Positions 1 through 5,755 are shown, numbered from the stretch's first letter. The stretch is 6,711 nt of DNA from Lachnoclostridium phytofermentans (GCA_003526525.1 DPVV01000030.1:1-6711); one strand, 5' to 3'. Notes: generated by a model from the sequence alone, not told the origin. A program made the numbers and translations.

Positions 1-497
1 TCATCAAATATTAAAATCTCATTTTCGCGGTATAACATCTTTAAGATTTCTATTCTTTGCTGCATACCAACAGAAATGTCTGAAATGTACGCATCAGGAT
101 TTACTGCAAGATGATAATGCTCACTTAATTCTAACACCTTTTTTCTGGCATCCTCCATTTTAAGAAAACCACCGCTTACTGTTTCTACACCAAGAATGAT
201 ATTTTGTAGAACCGTAAAATTATAAACTAACTTAAAATGCTGATGCACCATACCAATCCCAAGTGCATTCGCATCCAAAGGACCATTAATTTTCACAGTT
301 TTCCCTTTTACTTTAATAGAACCCTTTTCTGGCTGATATAAACCAAATAAGACACTCATCAAAGTTGATTTTCCTGCACCATTTTCACCAAGTAGAGCAT
401 GAATTTCTCCCTTCCTTAACTGAAGAGTAATATTATCATTTGCCGTGATACCGGGAAATTCTTTTGTGATTCCTAGCATTTCAATAATGTAATCCAA
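1..497 (-). CDS. Sugar/nucleoside-type ABC transporter ATP-binding protein, N-terminal part (cut by window edge)
   Basis: This is the first 165 codons of an ABC ATPase that continues beyond position 1. Visible motifs are Walker A GENGAGKST (residues 37-45), a Q-loop in GMVHQHFKLV (around 82-91), the signature variant ISVGMQQR (141-148) and Walker B ILIFDE at the edge. The VGMQQ signature and the position after a Bmp-type binding protein gene fit the YufO/NupO-like double-ATPase proteins of about 510 residues that energise nucleoside import; the second ATPase half and the permeases are outside the window. I chose TTG at 497 because AGGAGGG lies 10 nt upstream and the N-terminus (MDYIIEMLGITKEF) then matches the usual family start. 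An in-frame ATG at 575 would add 26 residues but has no ribosome binding site. The family call is firm; the nucleoside substrate is inferred from context. Confidence 0.93.
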   Translation of the reverse strand, partial: MDYIIEMLGITKEFPGITANDNITLQLRKGEIHALLGENGAGKSTLMSVLFGLYQPEKGSIKVKGKTVKINGPLDANALGIGMVHQHFKLVYNFTVLQNIILGVETVSGGFLKMEDARKKVLELSEHYHLAVNPDAYISDISVGMQQRIEILKMLYRENEILIFD

Positions 498-507
498 AGG
501 TATTACT

Positions 508-514
508 CCCTCCT
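508..514 (-). promoter_or_regulatory. Ribosome binding site that decides a TTG start for the ABC ATPase
   Basis: The minus strand reads AGGAGGG here, followed after 10 nt by TTG at 497-495. No ATG or GTG in the same frame lies at a usual distance: the next in-frame ATG (479) is 28 nt away and the upstream ATG (575) lacks any such site. This supports a TTG start. Confidence 0.7.
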
Positions 515-584
515 TGCCTTCCTTTTTTCTCAACAAAATAGCTTCATCGAGTAATTGCAGTGCAATTTTTTTCATATATTAAAA

Positions 585-625
585 GCTGTTACAACATGGT
601 TGTAATTTCACCATATTGCAACAGC
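585..625 (-). terminator. Intercistronic hairpin between the binding-protein gene and the ATPase gene (attenuator or mRNA stabiliser)
   Basis: The arms 585-599 and 611-625 pair as GCTGTT/AACAGC, CAA/TTG and ATGG/CCAT with two single mismatches and an 11-nt loop. On the minus strand the stem is followed by only CTTTTAATAT, a weak U-run, so a partial terminator or 3'-end stabiliser is more likely than a full stop. This is a common arrangement when a binding protein is needed in excess over its ATPase and permeases. An AGGAGGG at 631-625 abuts the stem and is not explained by a known gene. Confidence 0.65.
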
Positions 626-679
626 CCTCCTAATCCATTTACAATCTGAGCGCCATAGCGCAACGTATCAATAAACTAT

Positions 680-1834
680 TTACTTAACTTCATCAATTTT
701 TACGATAGTTACAGGTAATTTAGTTACTTCATCAATTCCTTCCACTTTCGGAGCGTATTCCCCTGAAACTAATTTTGCATATACTGCACCATAATCAGCT
801 TCTGTAAATTTTTGAAACTTTGATGTCTTTAAAGGAAGTCCTACACCCTCTGTTTTTACATCAAGTGTTACAATCTTACCACCTGGGAATTTTCCTTCAT
901 AAAACAAAGCAATAGCATCGTATACTGATTTATTTAATTCTTTCATAGCGGAAGTAATTACTGTAGCTGATTCATTACTTTGATCTACGTCAACACCAAT
1001 TACTTTACCATTGTTATCTTGAGCAGCGGCCATAACTGAGTTACCTACTGCACCACCACAGCCAAAAATAACTTGTGTTCCGCTTTGATACCAGGACGCT
1101 GCTGTTGTCTTTGCTTCTGGAGTTGCTGCAAAACCACCTGTATAGTGATACTTCATATCAATTTTATCAATACCCATTTCTTTTGCTGCTGTTTCTGCAC
1201 CAAGAACAAAACCATATCCATAATGTTTCACTGCTGGAACAGCCATACCACCCATAAAACCAAGCTTTGTATAACCGTCTTTTACAGCAGCATAACCAGC
1301 TAAAAATCCAGCCTGATGCTCTGCATAGTATACAGCATATACGTTATCCTTAATAGTTTTGTCTTCTCCTTTTTCTGGCTGACTATCCAAGATGATAAAT
1401 TTCACATCTGGATATGTAGTCTGCGCCTCAAAAACTGCTTCCGAAAACTTATATCCAGGACAAACTATTAATTTTGCTCCACCTTTCACTGCAAGGGCAA
1501 TTGTATCAATATAAGCTGCAGTCGTTGCTTCTGCTGGCTGGTAATACTTATGAGTCTTATTTTTTTCAGTCGCATATTTACTAAGACCTTCCCATGCGCC
1601 CTGGTTAAAAGACTTGTCATCAATCGTACCAACATCGGTTACAAGTGCTAACTCGTATCCTTCCGGCTTGTTGTTATTAGCATTATTGTTGTTATTGTTT
1701 TCATTCGTAGGGCCATTTGTTACCCCAGGAGTTGTTCCTGTACCATTTGGCTCTCCTGTGTCTTTCTTACCACAACCAGATAAAACTGTGATTGCCATGG
1801 TAAAAATAAGCATAAGTGAAATAATCTTTTTCAT
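680..1834 (-). CDS. Bmp/PnrA-family nucleoside-binding lipoprotein of an ABC transporter
   Basis: This 384-residue protein is the extracellular substrate-binding subunit of the transporter whose ATPase follows downstream. A signal peptide with lipobox LSGC (Cys21) predicts a membrane-anchored lipoprotein. Residues 22-59 are a low-complexity Asn/Gly/Thr/Pro linker, including six Asn in a row. The Bmp domain runs from about 60 to 384, with the family hallmark DVGTIDDKSFNQGAWEG (67-83), then EHQAGFLAGYAA (172-183) and IGVDVDQS (279-286). Family members such as Treponema PnrA bind purine nucleosides, and B. subtilis uses a BmpA-type protein for nucleoside uptake; that this one binds nucleosides is inferred and strengthened by deoD, deoC and cdd upstream. 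ATG at 1834 is preferred because GGAGGAG lies 6 nt upstream. A longer reading from TTG at 1849 would translate through that ribosome binding site. Confidence 0.93.
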   Translation of the reverse strand: MKKIISLMLIFTMAITVLSGCGKKDTGEPNGTGTTPGVTNGPTNENNNNNNANNNKPEGYELALVTDVGTIDDKSFNQGAWEGLSKYATEKNKTHKYYQPAEATTAAYIDTIALAVKGGAKLIVCPGYKFSEAVFEAQTTYPDVKFIILDSQPEKGEDKTIKDNVYAVYYAEHQAGFLAGYAAVKDGYTKLGFMGGMAVPAVKHYGYGFVLGAETAAKEMGIDKIDMKYHYTGGFAATPEAKTTAASWYQSGTQVIFGCGGAVGNSVMAAAQDNNGKVIGVDVDQSNESATVITSAMKELNKSVYDAIALFYEGKFPGGKIVTLDVKTEGVGLPLKTSKFQKFTEADYGAVYAKLVSGEYAPKVEGIDEVTKLPVTIVKIDEVK

Positions 1835-2038
1835 CACAGACTCCTCCAAAATCCTGCAAATTCTTTAATAGAATTACCTTACTAAATTCAGGCTTTTTCT
1901 ATTTGCTATTTATAATTCGCTTTTTTTGCATTTCTTATACTGCCATTCTTAAGAATTACTTTACTTATCTCCAAAATTTAAATAAATTTATAAACCATCC
2001 ACAGGATATGAAGAATTATCCCAATTTAGTTTGGAAAC
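1835..2038 (-). promoter_or_regulatory. Leader/promoter region of the binding-protein operon, with palindromes
   Basis: This AT-rich gap separates the cdd terminator from the lipoprotein gene and must hold its promoter if the operon is transcribed separately. I could not pick a convincing -35/-10 pair: TATAAA at about 1990 and TATAAG at about 1935 lack good -35 partners. Visible symmetry is a perfect 12-bp palindrome ATTCTTAAGAAT (1945-1956), the same ATTCT/AGAAT halves with a 5-bp spacer at 1860-1874, and a GGATA/TATCC inverted repeat at 2004-2021. I checked for the purine riboswitch core and did not find it. Any operator function is a guess. Confidence 0.35.
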
Positions 2039-2112
2039 AAAAAAGCTATTATAATTCGGCAAAAAACTTACTACATTAGTAGAAAGTTTTTTTGCTGTCT
2101 TATAATAGCTTT
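2039..2112 (-). terminator. Nested long-hairpin terminator downstream of cdd
   Basis: The outer arms 2042-2054 and 2100-2112 are 13-bp perfect complements (AAAGCTATTATAA with TTATAATAGCTTT). Inside them is a second stem: CTAC/GTAG around the tetraloop 2075-2078, then CTT/AAG, six A:T pairs and a GC/GC closing pair, with small internal loops. On the minus strand the outer stem ends in CTTTTTTG, the U-run expected of a Rho-independent terminator. No such run follows on the plus strand. It would end the deoD-deoC-cdd transcript before the binding-protein operon. Confidence 0.75.
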
Positions 2113-2156
2113 ACTATAGTATTAATTCAGGTTTTATTTCTTAAATTATTTTAGTA

Positions 2157-2192
2157 TTTACTTTGATATTTATATTTATTTTGATATTTATT
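2157..2192. repeat. Two tandem 18-bp AT-rich repeats
   Basis: Positions 2157-2174 and 2175-2192 read as TTTAYTTTGATATTTATW twice, 16 of 18 bases identical. They lie in the 3' untranslated region after cdd. No function is evident, and slippage in AT-rich DNA is a sufficient explanation. Confidence 0.6.
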
Positions 2193-2195
2193 CTG

Positions 2196-2245
2196 GTAAA
2201 TAATATTATAATATTATAAACTTCTAAGTTTGTGATATTATTTAC
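2196..2245 (-). other. AT-rich stem-loop just downstream of cdd
   Basis: GTAAATAATAT (2196-2206) pairs perfectly with ATATTATTTAC (2235-2245), and an inner AAACTT/AAGTTT pair (2218-2231) could extend it. It begins 7 nt after the cdd stop. It has no U-run on the minus strand side, so it is better seen as a 3'-end stabilising structure than as a terminator; the terminator lies about 85 bp further on. Confidence 0.5.
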
Positions 2246-2252
2246 ACCTTTA

Positions 2253-2756
2253 TTAATCCTCTATATTTTTTGCCGAAAATCCTAATGGAAGAATGTCAGC
2301 GAGTGTATATGCACAATAATCTTCTTCTGATTTTGCTAAAATTACAATGAATTTTTTTGGATCACAAAATTCCATCATAACCTGCCTACATACTCCGCAT
2401 GGAGGACAATAATCAATCATATTTCCTTTTCTTCCTCCAACAACAGCAATGGCAGCAAAATCTTTTTCTCCCTCACTAACTGCTTTAAAAAATGCTGTTC
2501 TTTCTGCACAATTCGTTGGTGTAAAAGTTGCATTTTCTATATTACAACCAGTGTAGATTTTATTTGTTTTCGTCAGTAATGCAGCTCCAACATGGAAACT
2601 AGAATATGGTGCATAAGAACGTTTCAACATGCCGATTGCCTCTCTAATGAGATTCTTGCATACAGAATCGTTCATAATTTCATCAGAAGGTAATTGGCTT
2701 GCCTTTTTTGGCACTAACTCTCCAGTTTGCCTACAAGCTGGAAACGTAAATTCCAT
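2253..2756 (-). CDS. cdd: Cytidine deaminase with a short N-terminal extension
   Basis: This zinc enzyme hydrolyses cytidine and deoxycytidine to uridine and deoxyuridine in the cytoplasm (pyrimidine salvage). With the chosen start the protein has 167 residues. The family core begins at about residue 28, with YAPYSSFHVGAAL (48-60), the catalytic NCAER (Cys83 as zinc ligand, Glu85 as proton shuttle) and PPCGVCRQ (Cys120 and Cys123 as zinc ligands), the three-cysteine arrangement of small tetrameric deaminases. ATG at 2756 is preferred because GAGG lies 8 nt upstream. ATG at 2777 and GTG at 2786 are possible longer starts. ATG at 2675 would give 140 residues, nearer the usual 130-140, but has no ribosome binding site. 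The first 27 residues are therefore an unusual extension of unknown role. The gene follows deoC after 67 bp without a terminator, so it is probably the last gene of the deo operon. Confidence 0.92.
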   Translation of the reverse strand: MEFTFPACRQTGELVPKKASQLPSDEIMNDSVCKNLIREAIGMLKRSYAPYSSFHVGAALLTKTNKIYTGCNIENATFTPTNCAERTAFFKAVSEGEKDFAAIAVVGGRKGNMIDYCPPCGVCRQVMMEFCDPKKFIVILAKSEEDYCAYTLADILPLGFSAKNIED

Positions 2757-2823
2757 ATTATTATCCTCGTCCTTCATGAAATGCACGCCCTTTCAATTAT
2801 AATTTTTTACATCTCACTTTTCA

Positions 2824-3489
2824 TTAATAACCGCTTGCAGATTCATTTTTTGCTAATTTAACAATACGGCTCGTTCCAAGACGTGAAGCACCAAGATCAA
2901 TAAATCGTATTGCATCATCAAAGGAAGCAATGCCTCCAGCCGCTTTCATCTTAACATCTTCACCAACATGCTTTGAGAAAAGTTCAATATCTTCAAAAGT
3001 TGCTCCTGCAGTAGAAAATCCAGTGGAGGTTTTTATATAATCCGCACCGCTTTTCGTAACTACATCACACATTGTAATCTTTTCTTGTTCTGTAAGAAGA
3101 CAAGTTTCAATAATTACTTTCAGAATCTTATCTCCACATGCTTTCTTAATTTGACGTATCTCTTCTAAAACTTCGTCAAATTTACCATCTTTTACATCAC
3201 CGAGATTTATTACCATATCAATCTCATCTGCTCCGTTATCAATAGCTTCCTTAGTCTCCATAACTTTTACATAGGTTGTATTATAACCATTTGGAAAACC
3301 AATAACCGTGCATACTGCCATACGGTCACCAACATATTCTTTTACACGTTTCACAAAAGAAGGTGGAATACAAACAGATGCAGTCTGATAGGTAATTGCA
3401 TCATCACAGATTTGCTTGATATCCTGCCATGTAGCAGTTTGTGTCAGTAAGGTATGATCTACTGTTTTAAAAATTTCTTTCTTCTCCAT
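2824..3489 (-). CDS. deoC: Deoxyribose-phosphate aldolase
   Basis: DeoC is a class I aldolase that cleaves 2-deoxyribose-5-phosphate to acetaldehyde and glyceraldehyde-3-phosphate, the last step of deoxynucleoside catabolism. The 221-residue reading shows VDHTLL near the N-terminus, [13 protein letters not shown] (60-72), the Asp of EIDMVIN (Asp91), KVIIETCLL (124-132), the Schiff-base lysine in DYIKTSTGF (Lys153) and the second active-site lysine in MKAAGG (Lys182), so all key residues are present. I chose ATG at 3489 because the N-terminus then aligns with family members of about 220 residues. ATG at 3501 and GTG at 3528 are in frame but none has a strong ribosome binding site; the best is a weak GGATGAT before 3489. 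The gene lies 72 bp after deoD, with one copy of the 42-bp repeat in the gap. Confidence 0.93.
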   Translation of the reverse strand: MEKKEIFKTVDHTLLTQTATWQDIKQICDDAITYQTASVCIPPSFVKRVKEYVGDRMAVCTVIGFPNGYNTTYVKVMETKEAIDNGADEIDMVINLGDVKDGKFDEVLEEIRQIKKACGDKILKVIIETCLLTEQEKITMCDVVTKSGADYIKTSTGFSTAGATFEDIELFSKHVGEDVKMKAAGGIASFDDAIRFIDLGASRLGTSRIVKLAKNESASGY

Positions 3490-3520
3490 CTTATCATCCA
3501 TTCCGCGCTTAGCGCCATTT

Positions 3521-3562
3521 TTATTCACGACAAGGAAAAGTTCACGATGCGTGCTTCATCTT
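3521..3562. repeat. 42-bp direct repeat, copy A, between deoD and deoC
   Basis: This segment matches 4344-4385 without gaps at 35 of 42 bases, with an identical 12-bp core CGATGCGTGCTT (3545-3556). It reaches the last base of the deoD stop codon and covers the possible GTG start of deoC at 3528. In this copy the long hairpin of copy B is broken, but a small CACG-ATG-CGTG inverted repeat (3543-3553) is present. Confidence 0.75.
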
Positions 3563-4278
3563 TAAGCAAGTTCTAAAGCAATTTCCATCATTTCTCTAAA
3601 ACTTACTTGACGATCTTCTGCAGATAGACTTTCACCAGTATAGAGGTGATCCGAAATAGTTAAGATACATAATGCATTCTTTCCTGCTCTAGCAGCATTC
3701 ATATACAATGCAGCAGCTTCCATCTCAACACATAAAACGCCCATCTTCTTCCATAGGTTGGAAGCGTTCTTGTTATCATCATAGAAGATATCAGAAGATA
3801 AGATATTACCTACAACAAACTTTGTATTCTGGGATTTCGCTGCATTAACTGCCTTTTCAAGCAACTCATAACTAGCAATTGGTGCAAAGGTTCCTGGTAA
3901 TTCATACTGAGAAGCAAAATTCGAATTCGTACTTGCTCCCATACCAATTACTACATCACGAACATGAACGTTGTCAGAAATACCACCAGCAGATCCAATA
4001 CGGATAATATTATCAACATCATAAAAGTGGTATAACTCATAAGAATATATGCCGATAGATGGCATACCCATACCTCCACCCATAACAGAAATTTGCTTTC
4101 CTTTATAGGTTCCTGTATACCCGAACATATTTCTTACTGTATTAAAACATACCGGATTTTCTAAATAAGTTTCTGCAATAAATTTTGCACGTAATGGATC
4201 TCCTGGCATTAATACTGTTTTTGCAATTTCGCCAGATTTTGCTCCATTATGTGGGGTTGGTACTGGTGCATGACTCAT
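3562..4278 (-). CDS. deoD: Purine-nucleoside phosphorylase, hexameric DeoD type
   Basis: DeoD reversibly phosphorolyses purine (deoxy)nucleosides to the base and (deoxy)ribose-1-phosphate in the cytoplasm. The 238-residue protein has the family signature GMGMPSIGIYSYEL (69-82), phosphate-binding residues Gly26, Arg30, Arg49, Arg93 and Ser96, the ribose-binding VEMEAAAL (Glu185, Met186, Glu187) and the catalytic Asp210 in TISDH, with Arg223. These sit at a constant offset of six from the E. coli numbering (Asp204, Arg217), which supports full length and the chosen start. GGAGG lies 7 nt before the ATG. A sigma-A-type promoter lies about 160 bp upstream, and deoC and cdd follow in the same direction without a terminator. 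The low-molecular-weight DeoD family, rather than the PunA family, is clear from the sequence. Confidence 0.96.
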   Translation of the reverse strand: MSHAPVPTPHNGAKSGEIAKTVLMPGDPLRAKFIAETYLENPVCFNTVRNMFGYTGTYKGKQISVMGGGMGMPSIGIYSYELYHFYDVDNIIRIGSAGGISDNVHVRDVVIGMGASTNSNFASQYELPGTFAPIASYELLEKAVNAAKSQNTKFVVGNILSSDIFYDDNKNASNLWKKMGVLCVEMEAAALYMNAARAGKNALCILTISDHLYTGESLSAEDRQVSFREMMEIALELA

Positions 4279-4343
4279 AATAATTCCTCCATTCTATCTT
4301 CTAAGATATGATAAAAACAAGTAAAAATAACTATATTTTTATC

Positions 4344-4385
4344 TTATTCATAACAAGAAAAAGTTATCGATGCGTGCTTTTTCTT
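4344..4385. repeat. 42-bp direct repeat, copy B, in the deoD leader
   Basis: This is the partner of 3521-3562, in the same orientation and 823 bp away, so the two copies flank deoD. The match starts at TTATTCA and ends at TCTT, with seven substitutions and no gap. Outside these limits the two regions do not align. Confidence 0.75.
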
Positions 4386-4388
4386 GTT
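4352..4388 (-). promoter_or_regulatory. deoD: Perfect 12-bp stem-loop in the deoD 5' leader
   Basis: AACAAGAAAAAG (4352-4363) pairs perfectly with CTTTTTCTTGTT (4377-4388) around a 13-nt loop that carries part of the repeat core. On the minus strand the stem is followed by ATGAATAAG rather than a U-run, although the 3' arm itself holds CTTTTTCTT. It lies about 75 nt before the deoD start and 50 nt after the predicted transcription start. It may be a leader regulatory hairpin or a weak attenuator; no known riboswitch class is recognised. Confidence 0.5.
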
Positions 4389-4436
4389 TAGATTTTAATT
4401 TTTAATAAACATAGAAAGTTTTCTCTTTTCTAACTT

Positions 4437-4465
4437 ATTTTAACATACAATCTGTCCAAATGCAA
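4437..4465 (-). promoter_or_regulatory. deoD: Extended -10 sigma-A-type promoter for deoD-deoC-cdd
   Basis: On the minus strand the -35 box TTGCAT (4465-4460) is followed after 17 bp by the -10 box TAAAAT (4442-4437), preceded by TG at 4445-4444 (TGTTAAAAT, an extended -10). Transcription would start near 4430, giving a leader of roughly 150 nt. Confidence 0.6.
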
Positions 4466-4481
4466 CTTAGTGCCCTTGCAT
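4460..4481. promoter_or_regulatory. Inverted repeat overlapping the -35 box, candidate operator
   Basis: ATGCAA (4460-4465) and TTGCAT (4476-4481) are perfect inverted half-sites with a 10-bp spacer, 16 bp centre to centre. One half is the -35 box itself, so a bound repressor would block the promoter. No regulator gene is in the window, and a DeoR- or CytR-like identity cannot be read from the site. Confidence 0.35.
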
Positions 4482-4592
4482 CTAAATAACGCTAAACACG
4501 TTGATTCTTACTATTTCTTCACTCACTTTCATATCTACTTTTCCTACTATAGTTTGCCAATATCAAGTTGAAATATGTAGACGCATATTAGA

Positions 4593-4643
4593 AAAAGCTT
4601 GAATTTCTATGGAATACTTTCTCTCATAGAAATTCAAGCTTTT
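4593..4643 (-). terminator. Strong Rho-independent terminator after the foldase lipoprotein gene
   Basis: The arms 4593-4611 and 4625-4643 are a 19-bp perfect inverted repeat (AAAAGCTTGAATTTCTATG and its complement) with a 13-nt loop. On the minus strand it ends in CTTTTTC. It lies about 48 bp after the stop codon of the preceding gene and separates it from the deo cluster. The symmetry would also allow termination on the plus strand, but no plus-strand gene is seen. Confidence 0.88.
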
Positions 4644-4690
4644 ATTATTAACTTGGGTGGAAAACGTACTCCCCCTCTTGTTGTTTGCCT

Positions 4691-5755
4691 TTATTCCTCA
4701 ATGGTTACTTGTTCCGCAATGAATGCTTGAACCTTGTCCCAAAGAAGAGCTTCCTTCACGGTTTCTTCTCCTACTGCCTTTACGAACTCTTCGTTAGTGT
4801 TATAACCATATTTTTTTGCATATTCTGTTAAACTTTCTTTATATTCTTTCTCTGATAATGTAATCTTCTCAGCTCTTCCGATTGCATCTAGTAACATTTC
4901 TTGCTTCAATACCAATTTAACATATTCCTCAAAGGTAACACCATAATAGTTTTTCACATAGTCTTCAAGTTCCATGTTGTTAACCATTGCCATGACTTTA
5001 ACCTTTTCTTCAAGCTCCTTACTCTTTTTCTCTACTGCACCTTCTGGGTATCCAGAAATCTCAGATGCGTCAGAAACGATTTTCCAAGCTCCAGTCTTTT
5101 TATCCTTTTTAATTTCTTCCAGCTTTTCTTGCTTTATGGTCGGAATTAATCCCTCTTTGTACTCCTCTACTGTTTTTGAATCAGAGATTTTTTGTACAAA
5201 TTCATCATTCATTTCAGGGATTACATGCTGTTCTACTGATTTTATTAACACCTGAAAAGTAGCTTCTTTACCGACAAATGCCTTCTCTGAGAAAGTACTT
5301 GGAATTGTGATTGAAAACTTTGCATTCTCTCCTGCATACATTCCTGCTAAGTTATCAGTAAACCCATCCATGACATATTCACCATTACCATAGACAAATT
5401 CGAAATTGTCACTTTTAAATCCATCGTTTTCTTTGCCGTCAATCGTACCTGTCATCTGAATTTTAACTTTATCACCTTTTGAAATCGGACGGTCATCGTT
5501 TTTTACATAAGTACTATTTTTTAATTGAACATCATGAATTTTTTTCTCTATGTCAGTATCAGTAACATCAAATGTATCTACAGATACTTTAATATCTTTA
5601 TAAGAACCTAGGGTTACATATTTTGTAGTATCTACATCCTTATACCTACTATAGGTTTCAAAATTAATCTCATCGTTTTTTTTGCACCCAGAAAATACAA
5701 GGGTAACTCCTAGTAACGCAATCGCAAGTATTCCTCTCTTTTTCATATCCTCCAT
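4691..5755 (-). CDS. Trigger-factor-like FKBP-type peptidyl-prolyl isomerase lipoprotein
   Basis: This predicted 354-residue lipoprotein has a short basic N-terminus, a hydrophobic stretch and lipobox FSGC (Cys24), so it should be anchored outside the membrane. Residues about 91-176 form an FKBP-like domain (ISKGDKVKIQMTGTIDG, VMDGFTDNLAGMYAGE, FSITIP, FVGKEATFQVLIKSV), the arrangement found in trigger factor. Residues 177-354 (starting VIPEMNDEFVQKI) resemble the helical C-terminal chaperone domain of trigger factor. The N-terminal ribosome-binding domain of true trigger factor is absent. The likely role is folding of exported proteins, parallel to the parvulin lipoprotein PrsA; this is inferred. 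GGAGG sits only 2 nt before an alternative ATG at 5746 (351 residues) and AAAGG just before ATG at 5755, so the exact start is uncertain. The gene has its own promoter and a strong terminator, so it is probably monocistronic. Confidence 0.88.
   Translation of the reverse strand: MEDMKKRGILAIALLGVTLVFSGCKKNDEINFETYSRYKDVDTTKYVTLGSYKDIKVSVDTFDVTDTDIEKKIHDVQLKNSTYVKNDDRPISKGDKVKIQMTGTIDGKENDGFKSDNFEFVYGNGEYVMDGFTDNLAGMYAGENAKFSITIPSTFSEKAFVGKEATFQVLIKSVEQHVIPEMNDEFVQKISDSKTVEEYKEGLIPTIKQEKLEEIKKDKKTGAWKIVSDASEISGYPEGAVEKKSKELEEKVKVMAMVNNMELEDYVKNYYGVTFEEYVKLVLKQEMLLDAIGRAEKITLSEKEYKESLTEYAKKYGYNTNEEFVKAVGEETVKEALLWDKVQAFIAEQVTIEE

Noticed and set aside
650..661. GCGC-CATA-GCGC mini hairpin after the binding-protein gene
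   Set aside because: Only four base pairs and no U-run; the larger hairpin at 585-625 explains the region better.
1073..1303. Plus-strand Cys-rich open frame opposite the Bmp domain
   Set aside because: It lies antisense to a conserved coding region; the Cys codons mirror Ala/Thr/Gly-rich sequence and there is no ribosome binding site.
1614..1868. Plus-strand open frame of 84 codons opposite the lipoprotein N-terminus
   Set aside because: It is the antisense of the Asn-rich linker and signal peptide, has no ribosome binding site, and its leucine-rich run is a reflection of the AAT/AAC repeats.
1835..2038. Possible purine riboswitch before the nucleoside-binding protein gene
   Set aside because: The conserved junction and loop sequences of the purine aptamer are absent; only simple AT-rich palindromes are present.
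4295..4308. TATCTT/AAGATA inverted repeat just upstream of the deoD ribosome binding site
   Set aside because: The 2-nt spacer leaves only a short A:T stem, too weak to count as a regulatory hairpin without conservation.
4482..4532. Minus-strand 16-codon ORF (MKVSEEIVRINVFSVI) with AGGA upstream
   Set aside because: It overlaps the candidate operator and lies upstream of the deoD promoter, has only a partial ribosome binding site, and has no promoter of its own that I can see.
4901..5255. Two overlapping plus-strand open frames opposite the foldase gene
   Set aside because: They run antisense to a well-supported lipoprotein gene and show no recognisable protein features beyond Ser/Phe/Leu-rich antisense composition.
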